Below, one piece after another: positions 25,118-35,284 of a stretch of 42,599 nucleotides of DNA. The position numbers were made by a program, and so were the translations under genes. How positions within the stretch are numbered: the first letter of the stretch is position 1; each line of letters begins with the position of its first letter. A model generated the notes under the pieces. That model was not told where the DNA came from and did no database searches. It was given only the letters and a program-made list of their open reading frames with translations. The stretch is from assembly GCA_903915655.1 (NCBI GenBank), contig CAIWTU010000095.1, forward strand, positions 1 to 42,599. The letters run 5' to 3'. The stretch comes from an uncultured Geobacter sp. (GTDB lineage: Bacteria; Desulfobacterota; Desulfuromonadia; Geobacterales; Geobacteraceae).

Positions 25118-28100
25118 CTATCCCCCGACCGCTACAAGTGTTCTTGTCAGCTCCTCGATCATGCCTACAGGCGGGAGATCCCTGAAGATGCTAAAATTCT
25201 CGCCCCGCTCAGGGCTCACCCCTCTGAGGAACACGTAGATCACGCCACCAAAGTGGGTTTCATATCTGTAACCCCTGACCCGCATGGAAAGGTAACTGTT
25301 CAGGGCAACCGTATAAAGGAGATACTGCAGTGGATAAAGGTTGAGCTCCATTGCCTTCCCGAGGCTTTCTTTGCCGTAATCTTCATGCCTCTTGCCGAGG
25401 TGGTTCGATTTCCAGTCAAGCAGGTAAAACCTCCCTCCATGCTCAAAAACCATGTCCATGAATCCGCGGACTATACCACTCACCGGCCTGAAACTCATCA
25501 AGGAACAGACCTTTAGAAGGTCTGCGGATCCCTCGCTGTCGCTCCACTTTCGGATACACTCTTTCAGCAGATCGGAAGTGATGAACTTAAGCGGGAAGAA
25601 AAACTCGAGTTCGGTGATCCAGCTTCCCTTGCGGAGATTGGAGAGTTGAAAAGTCCCTGCTTGCGACGACAAGGGCGTAGCAAGGACATTGCCGACCATA
25701 TTGCAGAGATGTGGCTGCCAATCGGCAGGGTAACCATGTTTTTCTCTTTTTCTCTCAACCAGTTCCCTGACCAGATCTTCATCGGCGTCACTGAAGTCGA
25801 TCTCTTCGAAAATCTCATGCAGAAAAATCCCCGCCTGCACACCCCTGGGAAAGGTGAAGATGCTCATCCCCTTTGACTCTTCACTGGCAACAGCAAGCTC
25901 AAGAGCAGCAGCTCCTCGCCCTGTTTCGTCCCGGTCCGGAAGTTCAACGACAGCGGCATCGTGCTTTGCGAACGATGTGAAGCTTGCGACCCGCCAGTCT
26001 CTGTCGATGGCAGATGTAAAATTCCTGAGGACAACTGGTTTGCCTTCGTCCCGCGACGGAAGATAAGGGACCTGGAATTCTGCAGCAGGCATTTGAGAGA
26101 TGGAGATGGTACCTTTTCCCTTCCCGGCGACGTTCCGCAACTGCATTTCCAGTTCTGCTGCCGAGAGACTCTTTACCTCTCTCGCAACCCCTGCAACCAG
26201 GTCATCCTGAGTCTTTACCTCCGCAGGGGCATGAAAAAGGTAGGAAATCGGCGAGGTCTCGGGCCTGTTTTTCACGTTTCCGTTGACCTTACCTGCAACG
26301 AGGTAGCACCTGTATTGCGCTCTGGTAAGGGCCACATAAAGGAGACGGAGATTCTCCGCGAGGATCTCTTTCTCCGCCAGAATTCGATGACTTTCGAGCT
26401 CGGCTGAGCCGAAATCCTTGATCATCGTGAAGTTTTCGTGAAAGGTTACCAGATCGCCGTCTGTCTTGATCCCTCCCCACATGAACGGACAGAAGACGAT
26501 CGGGTACTCGAGTCCCTTGCTGACGTGGACCGTGACGATCTTTACCGCTTTCTCGTCAGTCTCAAGGCGGAGCTGGTACTCTTCGGATTTTTCTCCTGAG
26601 CTGACCTTCTCGCCAAACCAGGTCAGCAGACCTTCTCTGCCGAGTCCCTTTTGCCGCCCTGCCTGATGAATGACCTCGAAGCAGTGCAGGAGATTGGTCA
26701 GCCTCCGCTCGCCGTCAGGCCTCCTGAGAAGCCTGCCGCGCACCTCTTCACGCGCCAGGAGTGCCTGCGACATGACCATGAACCCACGTTCCAGCCAGGA
26801 CTGGTGGTAGTCCCGGAATTTCTCGAGGCATTTTTCCCAGGCTTCCTCGTCCTCGAGAAGAGAAGCGATGTCGTTTCCAGACCGCCCAAGTATGGCGGTT
26901 GCCAGCGCCCCCCTCACCTTGTACTCGCTCCCAGGGTCTGCAAGGGCTGCGAGAAGGGTACAGACTTCCCTTGCCTCGTTGGTGGTAAAAATGCTTTGAT
27001 CACTGCGCATGACGCTCGGTATGCACAGTTCTCTCAGCGCGTCCTGCAGATAGCCGGCCTGGCGGTGACTCCGCACGATAACGGCCATGTCCCCCGGGAC
27101 AACCGGACGCTCTTTGATAGATGCCTTTCCCTTCGCAGCATCCTGAAGAAGCCGAGCGATTTCTGCTGCGACGGCCAGCGACACCGCATCGTTCGCCTCA
27201 CCGACGGTGAGCGGTTCACCGTCCTCGTTGGGCGGCATGGTCCAGAGCTGGAGGGGGGCGTCATCCTCCACTTTAAGCACGAGACCCCCCTTGCTGTCGG
27301 TCTTGCCGCTCTTTATCGGATGGTAGGCGATTTCATTGTACACAAAGGGCTTCCCCTCGTTGTCGAAAACCGTGTTGAAGGCATCGAGGAGCCGTGGCGT
27401 TGACCGCCAGTTGCTCGTAAGGGTGAAGCGCCTGTCACTTTCAACACGACCGGAAGCTTCCATGTAAGCGAAAATGTCTGCTCCTCGGAAGCTGTAGATA
27501 GCCTGTTTCGGGTCACCTATCAGGAAAAGAGGTATCTCCGGGCCGGCGTATATCTTCTGGAAGATGTCATACTGGACCGGGTCGGTATCCTGGAACTCAT
27601 CGATCAGGGCAGCACGGTATTTACCCCTAAGACACTCGGCAAACCTGTCACCTGACTCGCCGTAGAGGGCAGTGTAAAGGTCGTTTAGGAGATCGCTGAA
27701 AAAACGAATGTTCAGTTCCCTCTTGCGCAAGGTGATCTGCTTCCTGCAAAACTCGACCAGATCCCACTTAAGGAGGAGGAGCCGCTGCTCCACCCTTGAC
27801 TTCAGTCTTTCGCAGATGTCGAAGAAGGGGTGTGCCGGCGCAGTGCCCGTAGGTTTGGTACCCTTGAGGATCCCTGAAGTGCAGAATTTATTGAACCCGT
27901 TGAACAGGTCATAGGGATTGTCGGCAGCCAGGAAAGAATCCATCCCCTCATAGAGTTCAGGCAGAAGGTCGGACTTGTAGACGCCTGCCTTTCTGCTCAG
28001 ACCCTTGTCGGTATCCAGAATATTAACGATTTCATTCTTGTACTTTTTCCATGCGTTGCTGACCTCTTCCAGGGAATTCCCGCAGTCATGGTCGAGAGAA

Positions 28101-28729
28101 GAGAGATCAGATGAGCCAAAATCGGGAACGATCTTCATCTTCGGGTTGTCGAGCATCTTCTTGATGAAGCCGGCAAAGTAGTCGGGAGAATACCCTTTAG
28201 CCAGGGCGGATATCATAAGCGGCGCCTGGTCGCCGAAAAAGTTCATGCGCCAGAAGTCATCTGCGGCCTCCTGCAGCAGGTCGGAAGGATCAGTGACGAG
28301 CTCTGTATTGTAAAGCGAGCCGCTTTCGAAGGCATTATCCTGGAGTGCTCGAAGGCAGAAGCCATGGATGGTGAAGATGGAGGCGATGTCGAAGGACTTG
28401 AGCGCCAGGTCGAGAATATCCCGCGACCTCTCCCTGCCAGGACCTTTCTCGTTTGAGTTTTTGAAGAGGTCTTCGAGGAACGAGTCATCTGTGAAACCCC
28501 CGGAGAAGAGATCGAGTGCCTCGCGAATCCTTCCGCGAATCCTTCCCCGCAACTCTTCAGTCGCCGCCTCGGTGAAAGTGACCACGAGAATCTGATCGGG
28601 AGTCAGTTCCTTCTCGATGAGAAGGCGCAGGTACAGGCAGGCGATAGCATAGGTCTTCCCCGTGCCCGCACCGGCCTCGATGAGGTTACTCCCTGACAAC
28701 TCGACTTTCAGATGATCCAGTTCTCTCAT
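25118..28729 (-). CDS. recB: RecBCD beta subunit, RecB helicase-nuclease
   Basis: 1203 residues, normal length. UvrD-type motor: Walker A GAGTGKT at 20-26, motif Ia VVTFTEAATEELRGR, Walker B IDEFQDTDPVQYDIF, and motifs GDPKQAIYSFRGAD and VTVHVSKGLEYPIVF. The C-terminal nuclease domain carries the metal-binding Asp in RGFMDMV and LLDWKSN at about 1105, equivalent to DYKSN in E. coli. The enzyme unwinds and degrades DNA from double-strand ends and loads RecA. The ATG lies two bases after the recC stop, with a GAGGAA site. Confidence 0.96.
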   Translation of the reverse strand: MRELDHLKVELSGSNLIEAGAGTGKTYAIACLYLRLLIEKELTPDQILVVTFTEAATEELRGRIRGRIREALDLFSGGFTDDSFLEDLFKNSNEKGPGRERSRDILDLALKSFDIASIFTIHGFCLRALQDNAFESGSLYNTELVTDPSDLLQEAADDFWRMNFFGDQAPLMISALAKGYSPDYFAGFIKKMLDNPKMKIVPDFGSSDLSSLDHDCGNSLEEVSNAWKKYKNEIVNILDTDKGLSRKAGVYKSDLLPELYEGMDSFLAADNPYDLFNGFNKFCTSGILKGTKPTGTAPAHPFFDICERLKSRVEQRLLLLKWDLVEFCRKQITLRKRELNIRFFSDLLNDLYTALYGESGDRFAECLRGKYRAALIDEFQDTDPVQYDIFQKIYAGPEIPLFLIGDPKQAIYSFRGADIFAYMEASGRVESDRRFTLTSNWRSTPRLLDAFNTVFDNEGKPFVYNEIAYHPIKSGKTDSKGGLVLKVEDDAPLQLWTMPPNEDGEPLTVGEANDAVSLAVAAEIARLLQDAAKGKASIKERPVVPGDMAVIVRSHRQAGYLQDALRELCIPSVMRSDQSIFTTNEAREVCTLLAALADPGSEYKVRGALATAILGRSGNDIASLLEDEEAWEKCLEKFRDYHQSWLERGFMVMSQALLAREEVRGRLLRRPDGERRLTNLLHCFEVIHQAGRQKGLGREGLLTWFGEKVSSGEKSEEYQLRLETDEKAVKIVTVHVSKGLEYPIVFCPFMWGGIKTDGDLVTFHENFTMIKDFGSAELESHRILAEKEILAENLRLLYVALTRAQYRCYLVAGKVNGNVKNRPETSPISYLFHAPAEVKTQDDLVAGVAREVKSLSAAELEMQLRNVAGKGKGTISISQMPAAEFQVPYLPSRDEGKPVVLRNFTSAIDRDWRVASFTSFAKHDAAVVELPDRDETGRGAAALELAVASEESKGMSIFTFPRGVQAGIFLHEIFEEIDFSDADEDLVRELVERKREKHGYPADWQPHLCNMVGNVLATPLSSQAGTFQLSNLRKGSWITELEFFFPLKFITSDLLKECIRKWSDSEGSADLLKVCSLMSFRPVSGIVRGFMDMVFEHGGRFYLLDWKSNHLGKRHEDYGKESLGKAMELNLYPLQYLLYTVALNSYLSMRVRGYRYETHFGGVIYVFLRGVSPERGENFSIFRDLPPVGMIEELTRTLVAVGG

Positions 28730-28731
28730 AA

Positions 28732-31700
28732 CTATTCCTCTGACAGATTTTGAATAAGGGGCTCGAAAAAGGTTCTTGCAATTCTTTCAAAATCGTCGTC
28801 AAACGGGTCCACGTCACCGAAACAGAGCCGGAAATAAGGGTCATCCCCTTCCCCAGGGAAGTCGTTATAACCCGTTGCCCATTTTTTCTTCGCCTTTTTG
28901 ATATCCCATGCCTGCTTGTGTGCGTATGCCATTGAAGACTCTGGAAAAAAACGGAGCGCCGTCGTCAACCCTTCCCAGTAAAGATTAAATAAGTCGAGGA
29001 GAATAGTGGACGTGTCACCCACCTCTCGGAACGTTATGGAGTCCCCGGTCATGAACAGTGTACTTTCCACCGGGTACCCGCTCGGCATGAGGTGATTGAG
29101 GACAAGATGCTCTATCCAAGTCCGGATCTGGTCCTTTGCCTTCATCTTCGCACACCTGTAGCGTATCATCCGGTGCTCCCAGATGCGGTCGACTCTTCCT
29201 GTCAACCTGAAACCTCCAAGGGAAATTTCAAAATCCAGGGGTTTCATCGGAGCAATCCCTGTCACCAGTCCCCTCAAATCATCAACAAACTCAGAGACCC
29301 CGGCAGCAACGTCCTCGAAAACCGCCTCTCCATGATGCGCCGGCGGTAGAATCCCGCAGCAGCGGGCCACGGGGAGAAGGTCATGGACATCGCCGCCATG
29401 AAGGACGCATTCCACAAGTTCCTGCTTCAGTTTATAGTTATCGAGTCTTTCTACGGCGAAAGGTTCCCTCTCTTCGAGCGGGGCGGCAACCTCTTCGAGA
29501 CGGATACCGAGCCTGTTTTCCAGGAGGAACCTGGAAGGGTTGTCAAAGAAGCGAAGGAGCCGCTGGAGGGGGATATCTTTCCATTCATCGGGCGGCACTG
29601 AAATCGCTGTAGAAATGAACTCGCTCGGATACCAAGGGTTGCTGCGCCGTTCTGCAAGCGCCTCGCAGTTTTCATTGGAATAGCTGAAGAGTCGCGTTCC
29701 TCCCTCGAAGTAATCCGAACTGAAGGCTTGCAGCCTGTGCGTGGTGACGATGTAGTTTTCGGCATCCCCACCAGGCGAGGTAAATCCATCTTTTATGTAG
29801 TCGACAAGCTCGCTCACCAGGACCGATGGAGGAATCTCGCTGTTATCCTTGACACTCTGTCCGACATAACTGATGTAGAAACAGTCGCGGGTGGACAGGA
29901 GAGACTCGAGAAAAAGGTACCGGTCTTCGTCGCGAAGGGACCTGTCACCAGGCTTCGGGTTCCTGGCTATCAGGTCGAAACCGGGCGGACGGCCCTGGCG
30001 GGGGAAAGCACCATCGTTCAATCCGACCAGGGCAACAACCCGGAACGGTATGCTCCTCATGGGGAGCATACCGCAGAAGGTCACCCCCCCAGTCATGAAA
30101 CCGAGTCCCCTCTCGTCCCTCGCGAGTCTTTCGGAGAGCCATGAACGGATCACACCGATCTCTACCTGCCCGGAAAAACCGGACCCTTCTTCGACCACAC
30201 CCATGGTTTCCGCAAGATCGGCAATAGCGGCAACCTCACGGGCCGAATCATCGTCCGCCGCGATGAATTCCGTGAGAAGCATGCGGATCTCGTCACGCCA
30301 TAGGGTGAGCGACCGGGGGCTCCCCAGGCGACCTGCAAGATCCCTGATCCTGCTTAGGAACAAGAGAAATTTTCCAAGGGTCTCGGAACGGTTCCCTTCG
30401 ATCTCGTCGTAGGGCAGGATGCCGTTGAAGATGCTGTTGTCCTCATCGGGCATGGCATATCCCAGGAGAAGCCTGTCGATTCCAGCCCGCCATGAATTTT
30501 CCCGGTAAGGCGGAAGCCCCAGGCGGGCCCTGTCTTCCGAATCCAATCCCCAGCGTACCCGGGTCTCTTCCAACCAGACGCGAATTGTGTCAAGCTCTTC
30601 AGTACCCAGGTCGAACTGCTTGGCAACCGGCGGGGATTCAAGGATATCGAGCACCTGAACCACGGTAAACCGGCTGCCGGGGAGTGCAAGGAGTTTCAAC
30701 AGGACCGAGGCAACCTGCCCCTCGTTCCCGAGACTCCTGTCGGCAATGGAAAATGGTATCTTTTGCAGCGGATCCTGGCACCCCTCGAAGACCGTTGATA
30801 TGTAAGGAGCATAGGCCTCGATATCAGGGGTCATGACCAGAATATCCCTGGGCGCAAGCCCTGCAACTCCGTCCAGCAGTGAAAGGATGTTGTCGTACAA
30901 CACCTCCATTTCCCTCATGGGACTATGGCATGAATGGATCTGTATCGAGATATCATCTCCTGCGATTTCCCTCCGTTGCCTCCCCTCCTCTGCTCCACGC
31001 AGGTTTAGAATGTCGGATTGGATCGCCTTCAACATCGTGCTTCCATCCGTATCAACGAAGATATCCTTTTGACAGACTGATTCCCCGCCACATTCTACGA
31101 TCATCTCCGAAAAGTCCCTACCGACTTTCCCGAGTGAGGCAAGGAGCGGATTACCTTCTGTAAGGACTGCACGTTCCTCGGGTTTCCTGCTTGCCTTTTG
31201 CCTTGCCGAAACGATGTCCCCCCAGTATTCACGGGTAGGGCTCGGCAAGAACAGGTTGACTTCGGTCCTTGAGGAAATGGCCATCAGGACATCCATGTGG
31301 TATTCCGGCAAGTAGGAGACACCAAAGACCGATATCCGTTCCGGGAGCTCTTCTGCTAACGAAAGCCCGTCCGCTATTTTCCGGCAGAACTCCTGCTTCA
31401 GCCATCCTCGGTGCTTTCCATCGCCACCTGAACTCAGTTCCCTCCAGAGAACCTCCTGCCAATCTCCCCCTCTCCTCTTTTCCCACTCCAGGAGCATGTC
31501 CGACCGGAACAAAGTGTACTGATCGAACGCATCGGCTATCTGCTCTGACAGCTGAAAGAGTTTAAGCCCATCCAAATCTCCCGCAAGATAATTTTTCAGT
31601 TCGGAAAATTCTTCCCTATCGAGGAATCCAGGCAACAGGCCCATAATCTTCCATGTCATAATGTCAGCTGAAAATGGCGAGGAGTCAGGCACCTCCGGCA

Positions 31701-31929
31701 GGACAGTGCAGAAAAGCCGCCATACCAGGGAGTTAGGGAATGGAAAATCACCGTTTGCCCAGACCCCGAAATGCCTGGAGAGTTCCATCGAGAGCCAACG
31801 TTGCATCCCCTTGCTCTGCACTACGATCAATTCGGATGCGAATGGGGAATTCAGCGGTTCCTTGAGGACGGTAAAGAGCGTTGTGACCAATTTTTCCATC
31901 TGATTGCTTGTGTAGATTCTAAGAGGCAT
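28732..31929 (-). CDS. recC: RecBCD gamma subunit, RecC
   Basis: 1065 residues, close to the usual size. RecC scaffolds the complex and recognises the Chi sequence; it is a degenerate helicase without Walker A. Recognisable blocks are VVQSKGMQRWLSMELSRHFG at about 36-56, SDILNLRG with QIHSCHSPMREMEVLYDNIL in the middle (about 330-360), and IPFRVVALVGLNDGAFPRQG. The gene heads the operon. An ATG at 31929 is preceded by AGGATGAAGTT. The Chi octamer of this genus is not known to me, so Chi sites cannot be scored here. Confidence 0.95.
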   Translation of the reverse strand: MPLRIYTSNQMEKLVTTLFTVLKEPLNSPFASELIVVQSKGMQRWLSMELSRHFGVWANGDFPFPNSLVWRLFCTVLPEVPDSSPFSADIMTWKIMGLLPGFLDREEFSELKNYLAGDLDGLKLFQLSEQIADAFDQYTLFRSDMLLEWEKRRGGDWQEVLWRELSSGGDGKHRGWLKQEFCRKIADGLSLAEELPERISVFGVSYLPEYHMDVLMAISSRTEVNLFLPSPTREYWGDIVSARQKASRKPEERAVLTEGNPLLASLGKVGRDFSEMIVECGGESVCQKDIFVDTDGSTMLKAIQSDILNLRGAEEGRQRREIAGDDISIQIHSCHSPMREMEVLYDNILSLLDGVAGLAPRDILVMTPDIEAYAPYISTVFEGCQDPLQKIPFSIADRSLGNEGQVASVLLKLLALPGSRFTVVQVLDILESPPVAKQFDLGTEELDTIRVWLEETRVRWGLDSEDRARLGLPPYRENSWRAGIDRLLLGYAMPDEDNSIFNGILPYDEIEGNRSETLGKFLLFLSRIRDLAGRLGSPRSLTLWRDEIRMLLTEFIAADDDSAREVAAIADLAETMGVVEEGSGFSGQVEIGVIRSWLSERLARDERGLGFMTGGVTFCGMLPMRSIPFRVVALVGLNDGAFPRQGRPPGFDLIARNPKPGDRSLRDEDRYLFLESLLSTRDCFYISYVGQSVKDNSEIPPSVLVSELVDYIKDGFTSPGGDAENYIVTTHRLQAFSSDYFEGGTRLFSYSNENCEALAERRSNPWYPSEFISTAISVPPDEWKDIPLQRLLRFFDNPSRFLLENRLGIRLEEVAAPLEEREPFAVERLDNYKLKQELVECVLHGGDVHDLLPVARCCGILPPAHHGEAVFEDVAAGVSEFVDDLRGLVTGIAPMKPLDFEISLGGFRLTGRVDRIWEHRMIRYRCAKMKAKDQIRTWIEHLVLNHLMPSGYPVESTLFMTGDSITFREVGDTSTILLDLFNLYWEGLTTALRFFPESSMAYAHKQAWDIKKAKKKWATGYNDFPGEGDDPYFRLCFGDVDPFDDDFERIARTFFEPLIQNLSEE

Positions 31930-32190
31930 AACTTCATCCTGTGGTACATTGCATCTGAATTAGTATTAATCTTGGGGAATAATGTCGTAAACCTGGCCTT
32001 CAGTCGATCAGGACTTTACCATCCGACCCGTTCCTATTCGAACAGGCCATCTCGCTCTCCTGCTTGCCCCGCAGGTTAACACAGATTTCTCACAGAGAGG
32101 CGAACATTATCCTGACAGAGGGGGGCGATGGGACAAAGACCAGCCTGTTTGGATTGTACCATATGGATGCATTGCAGGAACGAAACTGGG
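31930..32190. other. Spacer upstream of recC
   Basis: About 260 bases without a gene. It must hold the recC promoter on the minus strand, but I see no strong consensus. A gggga/tccc-rich part (32110-32140) is unremarkable. Confidence 0.35.
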
Positions 32191-32330
32191 GAAACTAGGT
32201 ACACTCCCCAAATTACCTGTTGCTAAACCATATTTTTGATCCTATTATCTGCAGGATGCCAAGAATTGCACGCATCGTAGCCGTTGGTTATCCGCATCAT
32301 ATTACGCAACGCGCCAACAATCGTGCTGTT
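32191..32330 (+). repeat. Direct repeat, copy 1 (5' end of REP transposase)
   Basis: About 140 bases, from the non-coding leader (CCAAATTACCTGTTG, ATATTTTTGATC, TATTATCTGCA) into the first codons of the transposase, recur with roughly 85% identity at 34696-34835 in the same orientation. The leader is conserved as well as the coding part, so the two are former copies of one element. Confidence 0.85.
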
Positions 32331-32477
32331 CTCTTTTCCGATGACGCAGACCGTCAGATCTATTTGAAATTGTTGTCAGGATACGCAAATAAATATCAGA
32401 TATCCATCCAAAAGCTGCCAGGTCAGCCGAAGCCCGTTGAACAGAGTAAAGCTGAGATATATAGGAAAAACAGATGA
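32256..32477 (+). pseudogene. REP-associated tyrosine transposase, N-terminal fragment 1
   Basis: From the ATG at 32256, MPRIARIVAVGYPHHITQRA and SDDADRQIYLKLLSGYANKY are the standard N-terminus of the Y1 (IS200-like) REP-associated transposases. After about 50 residues the sequence leaves the family (PGQPKPVEQ...) and ends at 32477. The HUH histidines and catalytic tyrosine are missing. A decayed or internally deleted copy. Confidence 0.8.
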
Positions 32478-32646
32478 AAAAGGTGATTATCTTGATGACG
32501 TTACTAATGAAACAGAAGTTGGCATTCTTAACCTGATTTATGGGGGGAAGGCTGCGTGTTGATGGCAATATACTGAATTAGCTGTAAAAACAATAATTAC
32601 GTCAAGAAGTTTGACGCGTCGTCTATCCAATAAAGAAGGGGGTTTT

Positions 32647-34629
32647 ATGATAAAAACAAGAGTTCTCCTCGCCATTGTAGCAATGTTTGCAATTACAATC
32701 ATGGGTTGCAGTTCCAGCAGCAGTAGTAGTGATACAGTTTCGCTTACTATACTTCAAACCTCTGATATACATGACCATGCTGAGGGGTTTGGCTCAGCCG
32801 CATCATATTCTCCTCTTGTTACTGGTAATGATACCGTTATTGGCGGTTATTCGCGTCTTGCAGCATATATTTCCGGAGTTAGGAATGAGAAAGGGGCCAA
32901 CAGCGTACTTCTTTGCGATAGTGGCGATTTTACGATGGGTACAGTTTATAGCATGACACTTCCCTCGTCTCCGATCTCAACCATGTTTATTTCTATGATT
33001 AAGTATGATGCAATTACAATCGGGAACCATGAAACCGATTTGGGCCCGGATGCATTAGCCGGGTTTATAACTCTAGCGAAAAACAGTGCTGAAGCACCGT
33101 TAGTTTCTCCGATACTTGCCAGCAATATGGATGCGACTGCTTCTCCTGCAATAAATACACTTGTTGGTAATGGTACGATTGTTAAAAACAGGATTATTGA
33201 GAAAGCAGGAATCAAAATCGGTCTTCTTGGTCAGATGGGTCCAAATGCAGATTTTGATTCTGCTAATGCTTCACCTCTAACATTTAATCACGATTTTTCG
33301 GTGCTGCAATCTCAGGTAAACGCGTTAAGAGCCAGAGGAGCACAACTTGTTGTGCTCCTCTCCCACGAAGGTTTTACCGTCAATACGGCAACAGGTTTTG
33401 CGGAGGGCAATGATGCTGAAATTGCCAAGGCTGTTACCGGAATTGATGTAATTCTTTCCGGTCATCTCCACTTGAATCTAACAGCAGTAAAAGCTGCTGC
33501 TGATCGTGATACAATCCTTGTCTCTCCAGGCGAATATGGGGAACATATTGCAAGGCTTGATCTCAAAGTAAACAAATATTCCGGTAAAATTAAAGGTTAT
33601 ACAAGCACAAATGTATCTATTGATGACACCATCAAGGGTGATCCGTCTATAGAACAGGTACTGGCAACTCAGGTTAACCCAGCCCTTAATACCGCCCTTG
33701 CTCCTGCATTTATCGGACTTGGATTGACTGGCGTGAATTCAATTTTTGATACTGTAGCAATAAATAATGTCCCGATAACTAAAGAGTCAATTACGCCGGG
33801 CTCTCGATTTGGAGAGTCGGTTCTTGGTAACCTTGCTGCAGATTCCTATCGGAATGCTATCAACGGCATATGGGCGTCTGCATACGCTGCTCATGGCGAA
33901 GCAGCTGCGAATGCTGCTATGGCTGCAGCAACAGGTGATTTTAATCGAGTTCAGATTGCTTTTGTTCCGGGCGGGGTAATCCGCGATCCACTAGCAGTAT
34001 CTCCTCCTCCAAATATATCATTTTCTGATCTTTACAATGTATTACCTCTTGGAGCAGACCCCTTGGATCCAACTTCGCTTGGTTATCCGCTTCTCACTAC
34101 TTACATTAAAGCTGCCGATATTTACACTGTTGCTGGTATATCGTTACAAATGGGGATGGCTGCTGAGAATAGCGATTATGTGATAAATTTTGCCGGTATT
34201 TACGTTCAAATACTTCCGACAACTTCTTTGACAGGTTTGGGTTATGATGTTTATCTTTGTCCGACTGATACTAATCCATCGAGTCCAAACTTTGGCATGA
34301 ATAATAATATTCCTGCTGGTACAGGTACATTCATAAATCCTGGAGATGGAGTGACTCTTTACAAGATATCTATTGATCTTTACACACTCATGATGATGTA
34401 TAAGGTTCACGATCTTTATCCGACTTATGTAGTCAATACTTATGACTCTTTGGGTGCGCTGCTGCCGAATTATGGCGCTGCCGGTAATCGGGTTATGACT
34501 GGGGCGACTACAACTATGCGAGGGTGGCAGGCGATAGTTGCATGGTCATGGGCTGCATCTGGAGGGGCAACTTCGAATCTTTCAGCTGCTGGATATACCT
34601 CCGATTTATCTTACAGGCGCGTAAAGTGA
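32647..34629 (+). CDS. Lipoprotein 5'-nucleotidase/metallophosphoesterase
   Basis: 660 residues from the ATG at 32647, which has a GAAGGGGG site. A lipoprotein signal ends at Cys21 (ITIMGC), then a Ser-rich linker. The calcineurin-like N-domain has all metal motifs: SDIHDH, GDFTMG, GNHETD, LSHEGF and SGHLHLN. The C-terminal 5'-nucleotidase domain (from about residue 350, ITPGSRFGESVLGNLAADSY) follows but is less typical at the end. It is a UshA/SoxB-like secreted phosphoesterase, presumably on the periplasmic side, hydrolysing nucleotides or related phosphoesters. It is AT-rich relative to recBCD and sits between two copies of a REP-transposase end. Confidence 0.9.
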   Translation: MIKTRVLLAIVAMFAITIMGCSSSSSSSDTVSLTILQTSDIHDHAEGFGSAASYSPLVTGNDTVIGGYSRLAAYISGVRNEKGANSVLLCDSGDFTMGTVYSMTLPSSPISTMFISMIKYDAITIGNHETDLGPDALAGFITLAKNSAEAPLVSPILASNMDATASPAINTLVGNGTIVKNRIIEKAGIKIGLLGQMGPNADFDSANASPLTFNHDFSVLQSQVNALRARGAQLVVLLSHEGFTVNTATGFAEGNDAEIAKAVTGIDVILSGHLHLNLTAVKAAADRDTILVSPGEYGEHIARLDLKVNKYSGKIKGYTSTNVSIDDTIKGDPSIEQVLATQVNPALNTALAPAFIGLGLTGVNSIFDTVAINNVPITKESITPGSRFGESVLGNLAADSYRNAINGIWASAYAAHGEAAANAAMAAATGDFNRVQIAFVPGGVIRDPLAVSPPPNISFSDLYNVLPLGADPLDPTSLGYPLLTTYIKAADIYTVAGISLQMGMAAENSDYVINFAGIYVQILPTTSLTGLGYDVYLCPTDTNPSSPNFGMNNNIPAGTGTFINPGDGVTLYKISIDLYTLMMMYKVHDLYPTYVVNTYDSLGALLPNYGAAGNRVMTGATTTMRGWQAIVAWSWAASGGATSNLSAAGYTSDLSYRRVK

Positions 34630-34695
34630 TCCGGGGGTGTCAGATCTGTAGACAAGCTCCCTCCTCAGAAAACTAGGAGAACTAGAGAACTAGGG

Positions 34696-34835
34696 AGAAG
34701 CAGGGACACTTTCCAAATTACCTGTTGGTAGTCCATATTTTTGATCGTATTATCTGCACCATGCCAAGAATTGCACGCATCATAGCAGCTGGATATCCGC
34801 ATTGTATTACGCAAGGCGCCAACAATCGTGCTGTT
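34696..34835 (+). repeat. Direct repeat, copy 2 (5' end of REP transposase)
   Basis: Same 140-base segment as at 32191-32330. Together the two copies flank the 5'-nucleotidase gene as a 2.6-kb unit. Confidence 0.85.
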
Positions 34836-35020
34836 ATAACGCTGGTCCAGCGCCAAAGCGCAGATACCGGAACAAACGACCCGTTGCTGTATGCAACTCC
34901 CTGGTTGTCACCCCAGGAACGGAGCGCTTATGCCGAGTTTGTCAGAGAAGAAGATGAAGAAGCAGACAATGCAATCCGCCGAGCCACCAGAACCGGACGA
35001 CCATATGGAACGGATCAATT
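34761..35020 (+). pseudogene. REP-associated tyrosine transposase, deleted copy 2
   Basis: The N-terminal 25 residues (MPRIARIIAAGYPHCITQGA) join directly to the family's C-terminal segment (PWLSPQERSAYAEFVREEDE, ADNAIRRATRTGRPYGTDQF). The middle with the HUH motif and the catalytic tyrosine is deleted, so it is inactive. The deletion lies in frame near residue 27. Confidence 0.8.
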
Positions 35021-35059
35021 TATAGATCCCATTTTTCACGAGCATTTCCCCAAATTGCC

Positions 35060-35284
35060 GTTGGCCTGCAGATTGCCATCGGCGCGGCGTGGATATTTTT
35101 GGTGGCGGGCAAGATGCTCGGGGTCCGCTCCGGACTTGGCTATCTGATTATTGACAGCCGCGACAACCTGCGAACCGATCTGGTAATGGTCGGCATTGTG
35201 CTCATCGGACTGCTCGGACTGATTATCGATCGGATCGTGACTTATGGTGAGAAATGGGTGAAAAAGCAGTGGGAGATGCCATGA
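35060..35284 (+). pseudogene. ABC transporter permease fragment (SsuC/TauC-like)
   Basis: The frame reads LQIAIGAAWIFLVAGKMLG, VRSGLGYLIIDSRDNLRTDL, VMVGIVLIGLLGLIIDRIVT and EKWVKKQW, then stops at 35284. This is the last cytoplasmic loop and final membrane helices of nitrate/sulfonate/taurine permeases. Everything upstream of about 35060 is replaced by the transposase remnant. Confidence 0.75.
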
